Shown: positions 8,217 through 16,242 of the stretch, in pieces
How positions within the stretch are numbered: the stretch's first letter is position 1
Layout of the letters: each line of letters starts with the position of its first letter
Origin: Gemmatimonadota bacterium
GTDB taxonomy: Bacteria; Gemmatimonadota; Gemmatimonadetes; Longimicrobiales; Longimicrobiaceae
DNA: 25,507 nt
Direction of reading: 5' to 3'
Assembly (NCBI GenBank): GCA_019348475.1
Contig: JAHWJJ010000003.1
Span: 1-25,507, forward strand
Translations under genes and position numbers: made by a program
Notes under the pieces: generated by a model
What the model was told of the DNA's origin: nothing
Seen by the model: the letters and a program-made list of their open reading frames with translations, nothing else
Database searches by the model: none

Positions 8217-8786
8217 CTACGCGAGCGGGGGCGGGGGCTCCTCGGCCGCCTGGCGCAGCTCGGCGAACAGGCGGCCGAAGTCGGCGGGGCGGTAGTTGGC
8301 GTTCAGGCCCGACGGATTCGGCAGCACCCACACGCGCGCGCCGCCGAGGGTTTCGTCCTGCGGACCGAACGCCGCTTTGGGGCGTGCGAAGGCGGTGCGG
8401 TAGGCGCCCAGACCCAGCACGGCCAGACAGCGCGGATGGAACCGCCGCACCTTTTCCTCCAGCCGCCGCCCGCCCTCGATCAGCTCGGCGCGCGACAGCT
8501 CGTCGGCGGCGGCGCTGGGGCGGTCGGCCACGTTGGTGATCCCGCAGCCGAACTGCAGGAGCAGCTGCTCCTCCGACGGGTCCAGCACGCGCGGGGTAAA
8601 GCCGCCGGCGTGCAGGGCTTTCCAGAAACGGTTTCCCGGCCGCGCGAAGTGGTGCCCCACGGCGGCCGTGTACAGCCCGGGGTTGATCCCGCAGAACAGT
8701 ACGTTCAGCCCCGGCGCGATCACGTCCGGGAGCGTCCTTCCCCCCGCCGCCAGCAGCTCCTCCTTCGTCGGCCTGCGCGTCGCCAT
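8217..8786 (-). CDS. mug: G/U mismatch-specific DNA glycosylase
   Basis: A 189-residue homologue of E. coli Mug. It removes uracil, ethenocytosine and related lesions opposite guanine as the first step of base excision repair in the cytoplasm. The active-site loop GINPG (33-37, Asn35 positioning the water) and the wedge/intercalation motif NPSGLN (157-162) are both present, as are the conserved GNRFWKALHAGGFTPR and CGITNVADRP blocks. Length is slightly above that of the E. coli enzyme because of N- and C-terminal extensions; the tail is Pro/Glu-rich. The gene begins four bases after the stop of the upstream flavoprotein, so the two are almost certainly cotranscribed. It is convergent with the TetR gene. 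Confidence 0.95.
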   Translation of the reverse strand: MATRRPTKEELLAAGGRTLPDVIAPGLNVLFCGINPGLYTAAVGHHFARPGNRFWKALHAGGFTPRVLDPSEEQLLLQFGCGITNVADRPSAAADELSRAELIEGGRRLEEKVRRFHPRCLAVLGLGAYRTAFARPKAAFGPQDETLGGARVWVLPNPSGLNANYRPADFGRLFAELRQAAEEPPPPLA

Positions 8787-8790
8787 CCGC

Positions 8791-9864
8791 CTACCCTTGC
8801 CTTTCGCCCGCGCCCGCCGGCTTCAGTGCGGCGCTGATCTCGTCCACGGTGGCCCGCGCGCTCCGGCCCACGCCGATGAGCGTGGCGGACGCGAATCCCG
8901 TCCAGTTGCCGTATCCCACCAGCCACAGCATGGGCTCGCGAACGGAGCGGGTGCCTTCCACGAGCACCCGCCCGTCCGGTTCCACCACACCCAGCGCACG
9001 CAGGTGATCGAGCGCGGGCCGGAAGCCCGTGCACCAGACGATCGCGTCCACCGGCTCCTCCCGCCCGTCCGGCCACACGACGCCGCCCTCCGTCATCCGC
9101 GCGAATGGGCGCACCGCGCGCAGCACGCCGCGGTCGCGGGCCGCGCGCACGGGCGGCACCATCACCACGTCGCCCAGGCTGGCGGGCGGCGGCGGCGGGC
9201 GCCCCTCCTTCTTTGCCCGGTACAGCGCCGTCGCCTGGTCGAACAGGTACCGGCCGTCCACGTGGTCGGGAAGAAAGGTGGGGTCCGCCATCGTCACCCA
9301 CGTTGTTTCCGCGACCAGGGAGAGTTCCGCGAGGATCTGCGCGCCGGAGTTGCCGCCGCCCACCACCAGCACGCGCTTTCCCGCCAGGTGGGCCGGCGAG
9401 CGGTATTCGGCCGAGTGGAGCTGCCTGCCGCGGAACGCCTCCCGCCCGGGCACGTCGGGCACGTGCGGCCGCGCCCAGCTTCCCGTCGCGCTGACCAGGG
9501 CGGCCGCGCGCCACTCGCCGCGGTCCGTCTGGACCGCGAATGCCCCGCCCTCCTGGCGAACCGAGCGGACGTGCACGGGGCGCTCGACCGGAAAGCCGTA
9601 GCGCGCCTCGTACTGCGCCAGGTACCCGACGGCCTCGTCCCGCGTGGGGTATTCCTCCGTGCCGCCGGGCATCAGCCAGCCCGGAAGCGAGCTGAAGCGC
9701 GCGGGCGAGAACAGGCGCAGGCTGTCCCACGCCCGCGGCCAGGCGCCGCCGGGCCCCTCCTGCGCGTCGAGGATCGTCCACGACAGCTCCGTCCGCCGCA
9801 GGTAGTAGCCCACCGCCAGCCCCGCCTGCCCTCCGCCGATCACCACCACGTCCAGGTTCCGCAT
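8791..9864 (-). CDS. FAD/NAD(P)-binding monooxygenase-like flavoprotein (CzcO/FMO type)
   Basis: A 357-residue two-dinucleotide-binding flavoprotein. The FAD Rossmann loop is GGGQAG (10-15) and the NAD(P) loop is GGGNSG (169-174). Between them lies an FMO-like fingerprint, F144-x-G146-x3-H150-x3-Y154, and WCTGFRPAL (277-285) is the second FAD-contact motif. Proteins of this kind use NADPH and oxygen to oxidise small molecules, or act as plain oxidoreductases. The size matches short single-chain CzcO-like proteins rather than full FMOs. The ATG at 9864 begins directly before the Rossmann strand; no clear ribosome binding site is seen. It is the first gene of a two-gene operon with mug. The substrate is unknown, and the link with DNA repair may simply be cotranscription. 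Confidence 0.9.
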   Translation of the reverse strand: MRNLDVVVIGGGQAGLAVGYYLRRTELSWTILDAQEGPGGAWPRAWDSLRLFSPARFSSLPGWLMPGGTEEYPTRDEAVGYLAQYEARYGFPVERPVHVRSVRQEGGAFAVQTDRGEWRAAALVSATGSWARPHVPDVPGREAFRGRQLHSAEYRSPAHLAGKRVLVVGGGNSGAQILAELSLVAETTWVTMADPTFLPDHVDGRYLFDQATALYRAKKEGRPPPPPASLGDVVMVPPVRAARDRGVLRAVRPFARMTEGGVVWPDGREEPVDAIVWCTGFRPALDHLRALGVVEPDGRVLVEGTRSVREPMLWLVGYGNWTGFASATLIGVGRSARATVDEISAALKPAGAGERQG

Positions 9865-10342
9865 GCCGCAAGTCTACCCGGCGGGGCGGAATGCGGCCAG
9901 TGGGGGCTCGGGGGATGGGCCCCGGCCGCTTCGGCGCGCTGCGGGAACGCCCCTCCGGGCCACACCACCTGCGGAAGATCGGCGCAGCGAGAGGTCGGTG
10001 AGCCTGGGATGGAATGGCCCGACGACCGGCGCCCCCCATCCCCGGCCCTTCCCCCCACAACTGCGTGTGGGAAGGGAGACGGAGAAGCGGCGTGTTGCAC
10101 GATCGAACTTCTCCGCGGTCCGCGAGGAAGGATCGGGGAGGGGGCCGGGGGAGGGTCCGTACGCGCGGGGGGGGTGCCGTAAACCGGGTTCGATGGCGCC
10201 CCCCAACCTCCCCCGGCAGTTTCGGGGGAGGTGCGGGCCCGACGGCCGGCAGAGTGCCCGCCACCGCGCATGATCGACGAGGCTGCCGCAGTTCCCCCCC
10301 TCTCCGCGAGGAACGAACGAGGAGGGGCCGGGGGAGGGGTGT
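9865..10342. repeat. Gene-free interval with several GC-rich inverted repeats
   Basis: No credible gene is seen in these 478 bases. Hairpins include an imperfect stem at 10046-10076 (CCCTTCC against GGAAGGG with CCACA/TGTGG inside) and a perfect 10-bp stem at 10206-10232 (ACCTCCCCCG/CGGGGGAGGT). CCCCTC/GAGGGG flanks a short spacer near 10299-10328. The phrase CTCCGCG-AGGAA followed by GGAGGGG and CCGGGGGAGGG occurs twice (near 10110-10156 and 10304-10337). The interval should hold the terminator of the endonuclease gene and the promoter of the flavoprotein operon; neither is clear. Confidence 0.55.
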
Positions 10343-11200
10343 TCAGTACACGCGCGATTCCCAGTACGACTCGATGCTGTCCGGGAGCTTGTCGAGAAAG
10401 TTGTACTTGGTGTAGTACTCGATGTTGTCCACCGTGGTCTTGTAGTTGGTCCACGGGGCGCTGATGATGCCCGTGGTGTTGGGCATCATCACCGCGATCA
10501 CCTGCAGGCTGCTGTTGGAGGTGGCCTGCGCCAGCCCATGCCCGTACGGCATCACCACGGCGATTTTCCACGTGTGGGTGGGGATCACCACCTTCCCCGC
10601 CCCCAGCAGCGTTCCCGCGTTCCCGCGCCCGCCGGAGATCACGTAGATCTCCTTGTTGGAGTTCTGCGCCAGCCCCTGCAGGTAGGTCTCGAACTTCAGC
10701 CACGGGCCGGCGTTCAGGTCGTGCCGCTGCGGCAGCACGTTGGTCATCACGAACGTGGCCTGGTTGTCCGTGGACGACCAGGTGCGCTCTTCGCTGCGCA
10801 CCATGTGGCCGCGGTCGTAGCCGCTGTTGGTGTAGTCGCTGCTCACCACCCGGTAGCAGCCGGTGGGCAGCCCGGTGTCGGCGGTGAAGCTGGTGCTGCG
10901 AGGCGCGTCGCCGTAGTGCGTCTTGTTCAGGTTCCAGCTCACCCAGTTGGGCCCGCCCTCGCCGCAGTGGTGCGACAGGCTGTGCGTGCGCCGGTGGATC
11001 ACGTAGTCGTTCGTGGTGCTGGCGTCGTACGGCGTGCCGAACTCCACGTGGCTGCGGTAGATGGCGGACGGATACGTGTAGTACGACGCCTCCTCGGGCG
11101 CGGACGCGGTGGGGGCCACCGCGTCGGGCGCGCAGGCGGCCAGGAGCGCGGGTGCCAGGGCCAGGAGCAGGCGGATGCGGCGAAACTGCGGGACAGCCAT
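10343..11200 (-). CDS. DNA/RNA non-specific endonuclease lipoprotein (NUC1 family)
   Basis: A 285-residue secreted nuclease of the Serratia-nuclease (beta-beta-alpha metal) superfamily, which cuts DNA and RNA without sequence preference. The hallmark DRGH lies at 129-132 with His132 as general base. The metal-binding block TNVLPQRHDLNAGPW (153-167) supplies the conserved Asn (likely N163). The N-terminus has basic residues, a hydrophobic stretch and the lipobox LAAC with Cys23, so it should be a lipoprotein facing the periplasm or cell surface. The ATG at 11200 is supported by GGGAG six bases upstream and by the signal peptide; in-frame sequence upstream is not coding-like. It reads leftward behind the MBL-fold gene, with 695 bases of repeats between. 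A role in nucleic acid scavenging or defence is inferred. Confidence 0.93.
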   Translation of the reverse strand: MAVPQFRRIRLLLALAPALLAACAPDAVAPTASAPEEASYYTYPSAIYRSHVEFGTPYDASTTNDYVIHRRTHSLSHHCGEGGPNWVSWNLNKTHYGDAPRSTSFTADTGLPTGCYRVVSSDYTNSGYDRGHMVRSEERTWSSTDNQATFVMTNVLPQRHDLNAGPWLKFETYLQGLAQNSNKEIYVISGGRGNAGTLLGAGKVVIPTHTWKIAVVMPYGHGLAQATSNSSLQVIAVMMPNTTGIISAPWTNYKTTVDNIEYYTKYNFLDKLPDSIESYWESRVY

Positions 11201-11369
11201 GCGGTGCTCCCAGTTACGGCGGGGAAAAAAGTTTGGGGATGACCACAAGCTAACGCACGGTGGCGGAAAAGAAAGGAGCATCGCGCGCGCCGCGCCGCAG
11301 GGGGCGCGTGGCCGCGACTTCGGCCCGTTCGCTCGGCGGGCTTCGCATCGCTATCGGCGGGTCGCGCGA
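11201..11369. other. Upstream region of the endonuclease gene
   Basis: This should contain the promoter of the leftward endonuclease gene. The GGGAG ribosome binding site is at 11207-11211 on the minus strand. No convincing -35/-10 pair was found. The part from 11281 to 11369 is GC-rich and shows nothing recognisable. Confidence 0.4.
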
Positions 11370-11614
11370 GAGCGGCTGAAGCCGCCGCAACGACAGCGGA
11401 AAGCCCCGCAAACTGCGCGGGGCTTCAACGGCGAGGGGTGCGCGGGCGTGCACTCACCCGGCGTGTGGCAGGAGCGGTCCGCGAAGGCGGACGTCGCGAA
11501 TTTGCAGCGGCGAATTCATTCGCTCCGGCGCGAAGGCGGCGATTACCGCATCGGAGCCGCAACCAGCGTCGATCACCGGGCGCGGTGTCGGCCTCTCGTG
11601 TGCACCTCACGCCG
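11370..11614 (+). repeat. Composite repeat unit A with two-hairpin element copy 3
   Basis: A 245-bp unit. It begins with the two-hairpin core (11370-11432): GCGGCT-GA-AGCCGC, a GACAGCGG linker, then AAGCCCCGC-AAACTGC-GCGGGGCTT. It continues with about 100 bp shared with unit B, including GCGGCGAATTCATTCGCTCC (a GCGAAT/ATTCGC palindrome). A 10-bp inverted repeat follows, CGCTCCGGCG (11521-11530) and CGCCGGAGCG (11610-11619). It lies between two leftward genes. Confidence 0.85.
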
Positions 11615-11815
11615 GAGCGGCTGAAGCCGCCGCAACGACAGCGGAAAGCCCCGCAAACTGCGCGGGGCTTCAACGGCGCGGGGTGCGCGGGTGTGCACTC
11701 CACCCAGCGTGCGGCAGGAGCCGTCCGCAAGGCGGACATCGGGAACTTCCAGCGGCGAATTCATTCGCTCCGGCGGGGACGACCGTGCGGTGCAGCATCC
11801 GCGCACCTCGCGCCG
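11615..11815 (+). repeat. Composite repeat unit B with two-hairpin element copy 4
   Basis: A 201-bp unit. Its 63-bp core (11615-11677) is identical to that of unit A. The following segment is similar but diverged (for example GGCAGGAGC(G/C)GTCCGC and the same GAATTCATTCGCTCCGGCG phrase). The inverted repeat CGCTCCGGCG (11766-11775) / CGCCGGAGCG (11811-11820) is kept, but the sequence between its arms is about 44 bp shorter than in unit A and largely different. Confidence 0.85.
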
Positions 11816-11877
11816 GAGCGTCTGAAGCCGCCGCAACGACAGCGGAAAGCCCGCAAACTGCGCGGGGCTTCAACGGC
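11816..11877 (+). repeat. Degenerate two-hairpin element, copy 5
   Basis: A 62-bp copy of the core only. It has one substitution in stem 1 (GCGTCT against AGCCGC, one mispair) and a one-base deletion in stem 2 (AAAGCCCGC against GCGGGGCTT). It ends 18 bases before the stop codon of the MBL-fold gene on the other strand, so it is the first sequence transcribed after that gene. Confidence 0.8.
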
Positions 11878-11895
11878 CAGGGTGCGCGCGCCGCG

Positions 11896-13107
11896 TCAGG
11901 TGGTCGCTTCCGTCCCCGGGCGGCAGTCCATGGTGGCGTTGCGCTGCACGGTGACCACGTACTGCCCGCTGTCCAGCACCCGGATGGCGATGTCGCCGTG
12001 CACGCTGGTGCAGTACGTCTGGGTCGTCGGGCGCCCCAGGAGCGCGTTCAGCGCGTTGATCCGCGGGTGCGACCGGCCGTTGGCGCTGATCACGGCGACC
12101 CGGGGCGCCGTGTGCGCCAGCCAGGCGGACGACCCGTTGAACCCGTTGTCGAACACCGCGTTGTTGGCCCCGTGATGCCCCACCTTCAGCGCCGTCACCC
12201 CCGAGGTCAGCTCCGCGAACGAGGTGCGCCAGCGCAGGTTGGCCTCCACCTCCCCATCCCCCGCAAAGAACATCGAAAAGGTCCCGCGGCGCAGCGAGGT
12301 GCCCAGCGACCCCTCGTTCAGCTGGTCGCCGCTGGCGCTGGAGTTGGCCAGGTAGGTGGGAAGCGGCGGGACCACCTTCGCCACGTCCGCCTGGTAGCCG
12401 AACGGCAGCTCCGTCACCACCGTGGGCACCACCACCGTGTCCGCCCGCGAGCGGGCCGTGGAGAGCACGGTCTGGTAGCCGCCGATGTTGGCGCGCTGCT
12501 GGCCGTTGTACACGAACCAGTGCACCGGGATGGCGTTGAGCACGGGGACCAGGCCGGCGTAGTGGTCGGCGTGGGCGTGGCTCAGCTGCACGAAGTCCAG
12601 CCGCGTGACGCCCAGCCCCTGCAGCCGCTGCGCCACGTACCCCGGGTTGGACGCGTTCATCCCCTGCGGCCCCGCGTCGATCAGCCCGTGGCGCATGCCG
12701 ATGGCCGTGGAGTCGGTGATCAGGATGGCGTCGCCGCCGCCACCGGCCTCGTTGTCGCCCAGGTCGAACAGGCGCACGATGAGCACCCGCGCGCCCGTGA
12801 AGCGCACCGTGAAAGGGATGCGCGTCTCGGCCGTGGCCGTCCCGTTGCGGGCGGTGACCAGCAGCTCGTACGCGCCGGGCTGCGAGATCGTCCCCCCGGC
12901 CGCGAAGGCGGCGCCGTTCAGGGTGGCGGTGTAGGCGCCGCGGTCCACGGAGATGGCGACGGTGACGGGCGCGTCGTACGTGCCCCCCGCCGACACCCCC
13001 GACACGGTGATCACGGGGGCGACGGGTTCCGGCGGGCCGGCCGGCGAGCTGGAACACGCAGCGAGCAGCGTGGCCAGGGCCGCGGCGGAGAGCGAGCGTA
13101 GCAGCAT
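11896..13107 (-). CDS. Lipoprotein with Ig-like domain and ComEC/Rec2-type metallo-beta-lactamase domain
   Basis: A 403-residue protein. A lipoprotein signal ends in LLAAC (Cys18). Residues about 28-105 form a beta-sandwich resembling bacterial Ig-like or chitobiase C-terminal domains (SGGTYDAPVTVAISV). Residues about 108-395 are a metallo-beta-lactamase fold with the metal-binding motif HAHADH (H177, H179, D181, H182), D284 in FAGDGE and H311-H312 in KVGHHG. The order (FDLGDNEAGGGGDAILI, SHAHADH, GDGE, LKVGHHG, then a C-terminal HGDIAIRV strand) matches the MBL domain of ComEC/Rec2 rather than beta-lactamases. Proteins of this group include nucleases or phosphodiesterases, but no membrane channel is present here. 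The ATG at 13107 starts the signal peptide; no ribosome binding site is obvious. The gene is divergent from the OB-fold lipoprotein operon. Confidence 0.88.
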   Translation of the reverse strand: MLLRSLSAAALATLLAACSSSPAGPPEPVAPVITVSGVSAGGTYDAPVTVAISVDRGAYTATLNGAAFAAGGTISQPGAYELLVTARNGTATAETRIPFTVRFTGARVLIVRLFDLGDNEAGGGGDAILITDSTAIGMRHGLIDAGPQGMNASNPGYVAQRLQGLGVTRLDFVQLSHAHADHYAGLVPVLNAIPVHWFVYNGQQRANIGGYQTVLSTARSRADTVVVPTVVTELPFGYQADVAKVVPPLPTYLANSSASGDQLNEGSLGTSLRRGTFSMFFAGDGEVEANLRWRTSFAELTSGVTALKVGHHGANNAVFDNGFNGSSAWLAHTAPRVAVISANGRSHPRINALNALLGRPTTQTYCTSVHGDIAIRVLDSGQYVVTVQRNATMDCRPGTEATT

Positions 13108-13249
13108 GCAAGAAGGGCGAAACGGGTGCGACGGGGTTGAACCGGGCGTAAGTCTAACGCATTCCCTCGCTTCTGCCCACCCGCCCACCCGTTTTCCGCC
13201 CTCCGGCGCGCGTGGCGCGGCGATTCTGCCTGGCGGGGGCGTCACAGGG

Positions 13250-13278
13250 TTGACACCTCGGCCTGATTCCCCTAGCGT
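13250..13278 (+). promoter_or_regulatory. Sigma70-like promoter of the lipoprotein/TonB receptor operon
   Basis: A perfect -35 TTGACA (13250-13255), a 17-base spacer and a weaker -10 TAGCGT (13273-13278) lie about 60 bases before the ATG at 13337. AGGA at 13327-13330 is the ribosome binding site. Confidence 0.6.
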
Positions 13279-13336
13279 CCGCGCGGCTGCGCACGCGGCC
13301 GCTTCAGCAGTTCACCCCCTGCTCCCAGGACACGGA

Positions 13337-15184
13337 ATGACTCGCATCCCCTTCGGGTCCGTGGGGTTTGCCCTGGCGGCCGCGCTGTTCGCGGCCGGCT
13401 GCGGCGACTCCACCGGCCCGGACGGCGCGCCCACGGACCTCACCGTTCGGGTGTACGTCGACGCGGACGGCTCCGGAACCTTCACCGCGGGCGACCTTCC
13501 GGTCTCCGGCGCCACCGTCACCGCCACGCGCGACGACGGGACCACCGCCACCGCCACGAGCGACGCCCAGGGCGTCGCGGAGTTCCCGGCCCTCCCCGCG
13601 GGCACCTACACGCTCTCGACCACCGCGACCCCCCCGGCCGGCGCCGTGCTGGCCACGGCCCGCACGCCGCTGTTCACGGCCACCGCACTGGGCGGCACCG
13701 CGACGGCCGCGTTCCGGGTCTCGTACTTCCCCGGCTCGCTCACGGGCGTGCTGTACCGGGACGAGAACGGCAACAACGCGTTCGACGCCGACGCCGATCT
13801 CGCGGCCCCGGGCATTCCGGTGGAGCTGTTCGCCGGGACCAGCGCATCCGGCACCCCGATCTCCACCACCAGCACCACCGCCGCCGGCGAGTTCCAGTTC
13901 AATGGGCTGCGTCCCGGAACCTACACCGTGCGTTTCGGCGTTCCCGCAGGGGTGAACGTCGTGGGTGGGGCCGCGCAGACCGTGACCGTCGCGCCCACGG
14001 GCACCACGGTGCTGCGTGCGCGCTTCACGGGCAACCTGCGCATTCCCATCGCGCAGGCGCGGATGCGTGCGGCAAACAGCGTGGTGACCGTGGAAGGGGT
14101 GGTCACCGCCGGCCGCGGCCAGCTGCAGGCGCGCAACTTCTACCTGCAGGACGCCACCGGCGGCATTCAGGTGTTCCTGCCGTCCGGCAGCACCGCGCAG
14201 GCCGCCCTGGGCGACAGCGTCCGTGTGACCGGTCCGATCGGCGCGTTCAACGGCGAGGTGCAGATCCAGACCACCGCCTCCGGGCCCGTGATCGTCGAAA
14301 ACCTGGGCACCGGAACCGTTCCCGCGCCCCGCAGCATCGACGGCCCGCAGGTAATGGCGTTCACGTACGAGGGCCAGCTGGTGCGGGTGGACAGCCTGGA
14401 GGTGATCTCGATCCAGACGTTCGGCACGCCGGTGACGAGCGCGAACGTCGAGGTCCAGACCCCGCAGGGCAACCGCTTCGTGGTCCGCCTGGACAACGCC
14501 GGCAACGTGCCTCCGACCACCTTCGAGGTGGGCCGCGTCTACACCGTGACCGGCGTGATGGGCGTTCGCAACGGCGTTCCGCAGCTCAAGCCGCGCAGCA
14601 CCGACGACGTGCAGCGCACGTCGGCGCCCACGGTGGCCGATGCCCGCGCGCAGGCGCAGGGCAGCCCCGTCACCGTGATCGGTGTGGTGACCGTCGGGCA
14701 GGGCACGTTCCGAACGGACAACATCTACCTCCAGGACCCCACCGGCGGCATTCAGGTCTTCGGCGTGCCCACGGGCGCCGGCATCGCCGTCGGCGACAGC
14801 GTGCAGGTGTCGGGAACGCTCGGACAGTTCGAGGGAGAACTGCAGGTGGTGAACCCGACCGTCTCCACGCTGGGAACCGGGACGGTGCCCGCGCCGCGCG
14901 TGATCACGGGCGCGCAGCTGGCGGGGAACGCGTTCGAGGGGCAGCTGGCGCGCATCGAGGACGTCGTCGTCACCAGCGTCGGCGGCGGGACCAGCAGCAC
15001 CTTCAACGTGACCGGACGGGCACCGGACGGCACCACCGTCACCATCCGGGTGGAGGGCCGTACCGGGTTGACGCGCGGATCGTTCACGGTGGGCAGCACG
15101 TACGACGTCGTCGGGGTCCTGAGCTCGTTCCGCGGCACCGGGCAGATCAAGCCCCGCGGTGCGGCCGACGTGACCGCCGGCTGA
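13337..15184 (+). CDS. Lipoprotein with two SdrD_B-like and two YhcR-like OB-fold modules
   Basis: A 615-residue envelope protein; exact function unknown. The signal peptide ends in AAGC (Cys22). Two beta-sandwich modules of the SdrD_B/Cna-B type follow: about 34-128 (VDADGSGTFTAGD, a calcium-binding-like Asp loop) and about 133-230 (RDENGNNAFDADAD). Two OB-fold-like modules follow at about 236-428 and 430-613. Each has the signature (F/I)YLQD(A/P)TGGIQVF (268-280, 463-475), LGDSVRVTG or VGDSVQVSG, then GTGTVPAPR (325-332, 514-521). This pattern resembles the OB-folds of YhcR-like extracellular nucleases, but no nuclease catalytic domain is present. The ATG at 13337 has AGGA six bases upstream and starts the signal peptide. 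It is the first gene of a three-gene operon ending in a TonB receptor. A surface binding or lid role for that receptor is inferred. Confidence 0.85.
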   Translation: MTRIPFGSVGFALAAALFAAGCGDSTGPDGAPTDLTVRVYVDADGSGTFTAGDLPVSGATVTATRDDGTTATATSDAQGVAEFPALPAGTYTLSTTATPPAGAVLATARTPLFTATALGGTATAAFRVSYFPGSLTGVLYRDENGNNAFDADADLAAPGIPVELFAGTSASGTPISTTSTTAAGEFQFNGLRPGTYTVRFGVPAGVNVVGGAAQTVTVAPTGTTVLRARFTGNLRIPIAQARMRAANSVVTVEGVVTAGRGQLQARNFYLQDATGGIQVFLPSGSTAQAALGDSVRVTGPIGAFNGEVQIQTTASGPVIVENLGTGTVPAPRSIDGPQVMAFTYEGQLVRVDSLEVISIQTFGTPVTSANVEVQTPQGNRFVVRLDNAGNVPPTTFEVGRVYTVTGVMGVRNGVPQLKPRSTDDVQRTSAPTVADARAQAQGSPVTVIGVVTVGQGTFRTDNIYLQDPTGGIQVFGVPTGAGIAVGDSVQVSGTLGQFEGELQVVNPTVSTLGTGTVPAPRVITGAQLAGNAFEGQLARIEDVVVTSVGGGTSSTFNVTGRAPDGTTVTIRVEGRTGLTRGSFTVGSTYDVVGVLSSFRGTGQIKPRGAADVTAG

Positions 15185-15207
15185 ACCCGCTACCCGAATT
15201 CACGAAG

Positions 15208-16242
15208 ATGAATCTGAAATCCATTCTGGGGCGGGCGCCGGTGGCGCTGCTCGCGGCGGCCCTGGTGGCCGGCTGCGACCCGGACATCGCCCCGCCGTTC
15301 ACCATCGAGGAGCCCGGCGCGGTGGAAGGCCTGGCCTTCTTCGACGCCGACGAGGACGGCGTGTTCGACCCGTCGGACGGCGACTACGCCCTCTCGGGGG
15401 TGCAGGTGCAGTTCCGGGTGCGCGGCACCAACCAGCTCCTGGCCGGCGGCACGGTCACCAGCGACGCGCAGGGCCGCTTCCTGGTGGGCAACCTTCCCGC
15501 CGGCACGCACGACGCGTTCATCGTTCCCGGCACCCTGCCGGCGGGCGTGCTGGTGTGCAGCAACCCGCTGCAGGTGACGGTGGAGCCCGGCGTGACCCGG
15601 TTCTTCCGCCTGCAGACCCGCGGCGGGTGCCTGGTGTTCATCGATGTGGCCGAGAACCAGCCGCCCAACTCGGTGGTGGTGGTGCGCGGCATCGTGACCG
15701 CCGCGCCCAACCAGCTGCGCGCCGGCGGCGACTACACGTACATCCAGGACGCCACCGGCGGCATCCGCATCTTTGGCAGCTCGCTGGCGGGGATGGGGAT
15801 CGAGGTGGGCGACCGCCTGGAGGTGTCGGGCACCATCGGCCTGTTCAACGACGACCTGCAGATCAGCAACCCCACCGTCCGGTCGCTGACCAAGGACTTC
15901 GGCTCGGTGGCGCCGCAGGCCACCACCACCGGCGCCATCGCCGCCGCGGGCCCCACGCCGCGCGCGCCGCTGCAGGGCCGGCTGGTGAAGGTGAGCCGCG
16001 CGCAGGTGACGGGCGCCTTCGGCGCCGGCGGCCTCAACAACCGCAACGCCATCATCAACGACGGCTCGGGCGCCACGCAGATCCGCTTCGAGAGCGGGGT
16101 GTACGCCGACCCCTCGACGCTCCCCGCCACCTATCCCGTGGGCAAGTGCTTCGACATCACCGGGGTGGTGGGCAACTTCCGCGGGGCCGGACAGATCTTC
16201 CCCCGCACCCGTGCCGACGTGGTGGAGGTCCCCTGCTCATGA
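15208..16242 (+). CDS. Lipoprotein with one SdrD_B-like and one YhcR-like OB-fold module
   Basis: A 344-residue shorter paralogue of the preceding gene product; function unknown. The signal ends in the lipobox VAGC (Cys23). One SdrD_B/Cna-B-like module (about 38-137) has the acidic loop FDADEDGVFDPSDGD (45-59). One OB-fold module (about 145-340) has YIQDATGGIRIF (178-189) and VGDRLEVSGTIG, ending in the FRGAGQIFPRTRADV block that matches FRGTGQIKPRGAADV at the end of the upstream protein. Cysteines at 117, 141, near 318 and 343 could form disulfides in the oxidising envelope. It starts 23 bases after the preceding stop, and its TGA overlaps the ATG of the TonB receptor (ATGA), so coupled expression is likely. 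It may bind the ligand delivered to that receptor. Confidence 0.85.
   Translation: MNLKSILGRAPVALLAAALVAGCDPDIAPPFTIEEPGAVEGLAFFDADEDGVFDPSDGDYALSGVQVQFRVRGTNQLLAGGTVTSDAQGRFLVGNLPAGTHDAFIVPGTLPAGVLVCSNPLQVTVEPGVTRFFRLQTRGGCLVFIDVAENQPPNSVVVVRGIVTAAPNQLRAGGDYTYIQDATGGIRIFGSSLAGMGIEVGDRLEVSGTIGLFNDDLQISNPTVRSLTKDFGSVAPQATTTGAIAAAGPTPRAPLQGRLVKVSRAQVTGAFGAGGLNNRNAIINDGSGATQIRFESGVYADPSTLPATYPVGKCFDITGVVGNFRGAGQIFPRTRADVVEVPCS

Noticed and set aside
11370..11877. Possible integron attC sites or CRISPR repeats
   Set aside because: No integrase, no R'/R'' core sites and no cassette genes; the repeated unit is long and structured as two hairpins.
13337..16242. The OB-fold lipoproteins as nucleases
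   Set aside because: The OB modules resemble those of YhcR-like nucleases, but no catalytic nuclease motif (such as DRGH or an exonuclease-endonuclease-phosphatase signature) is present in either protein.
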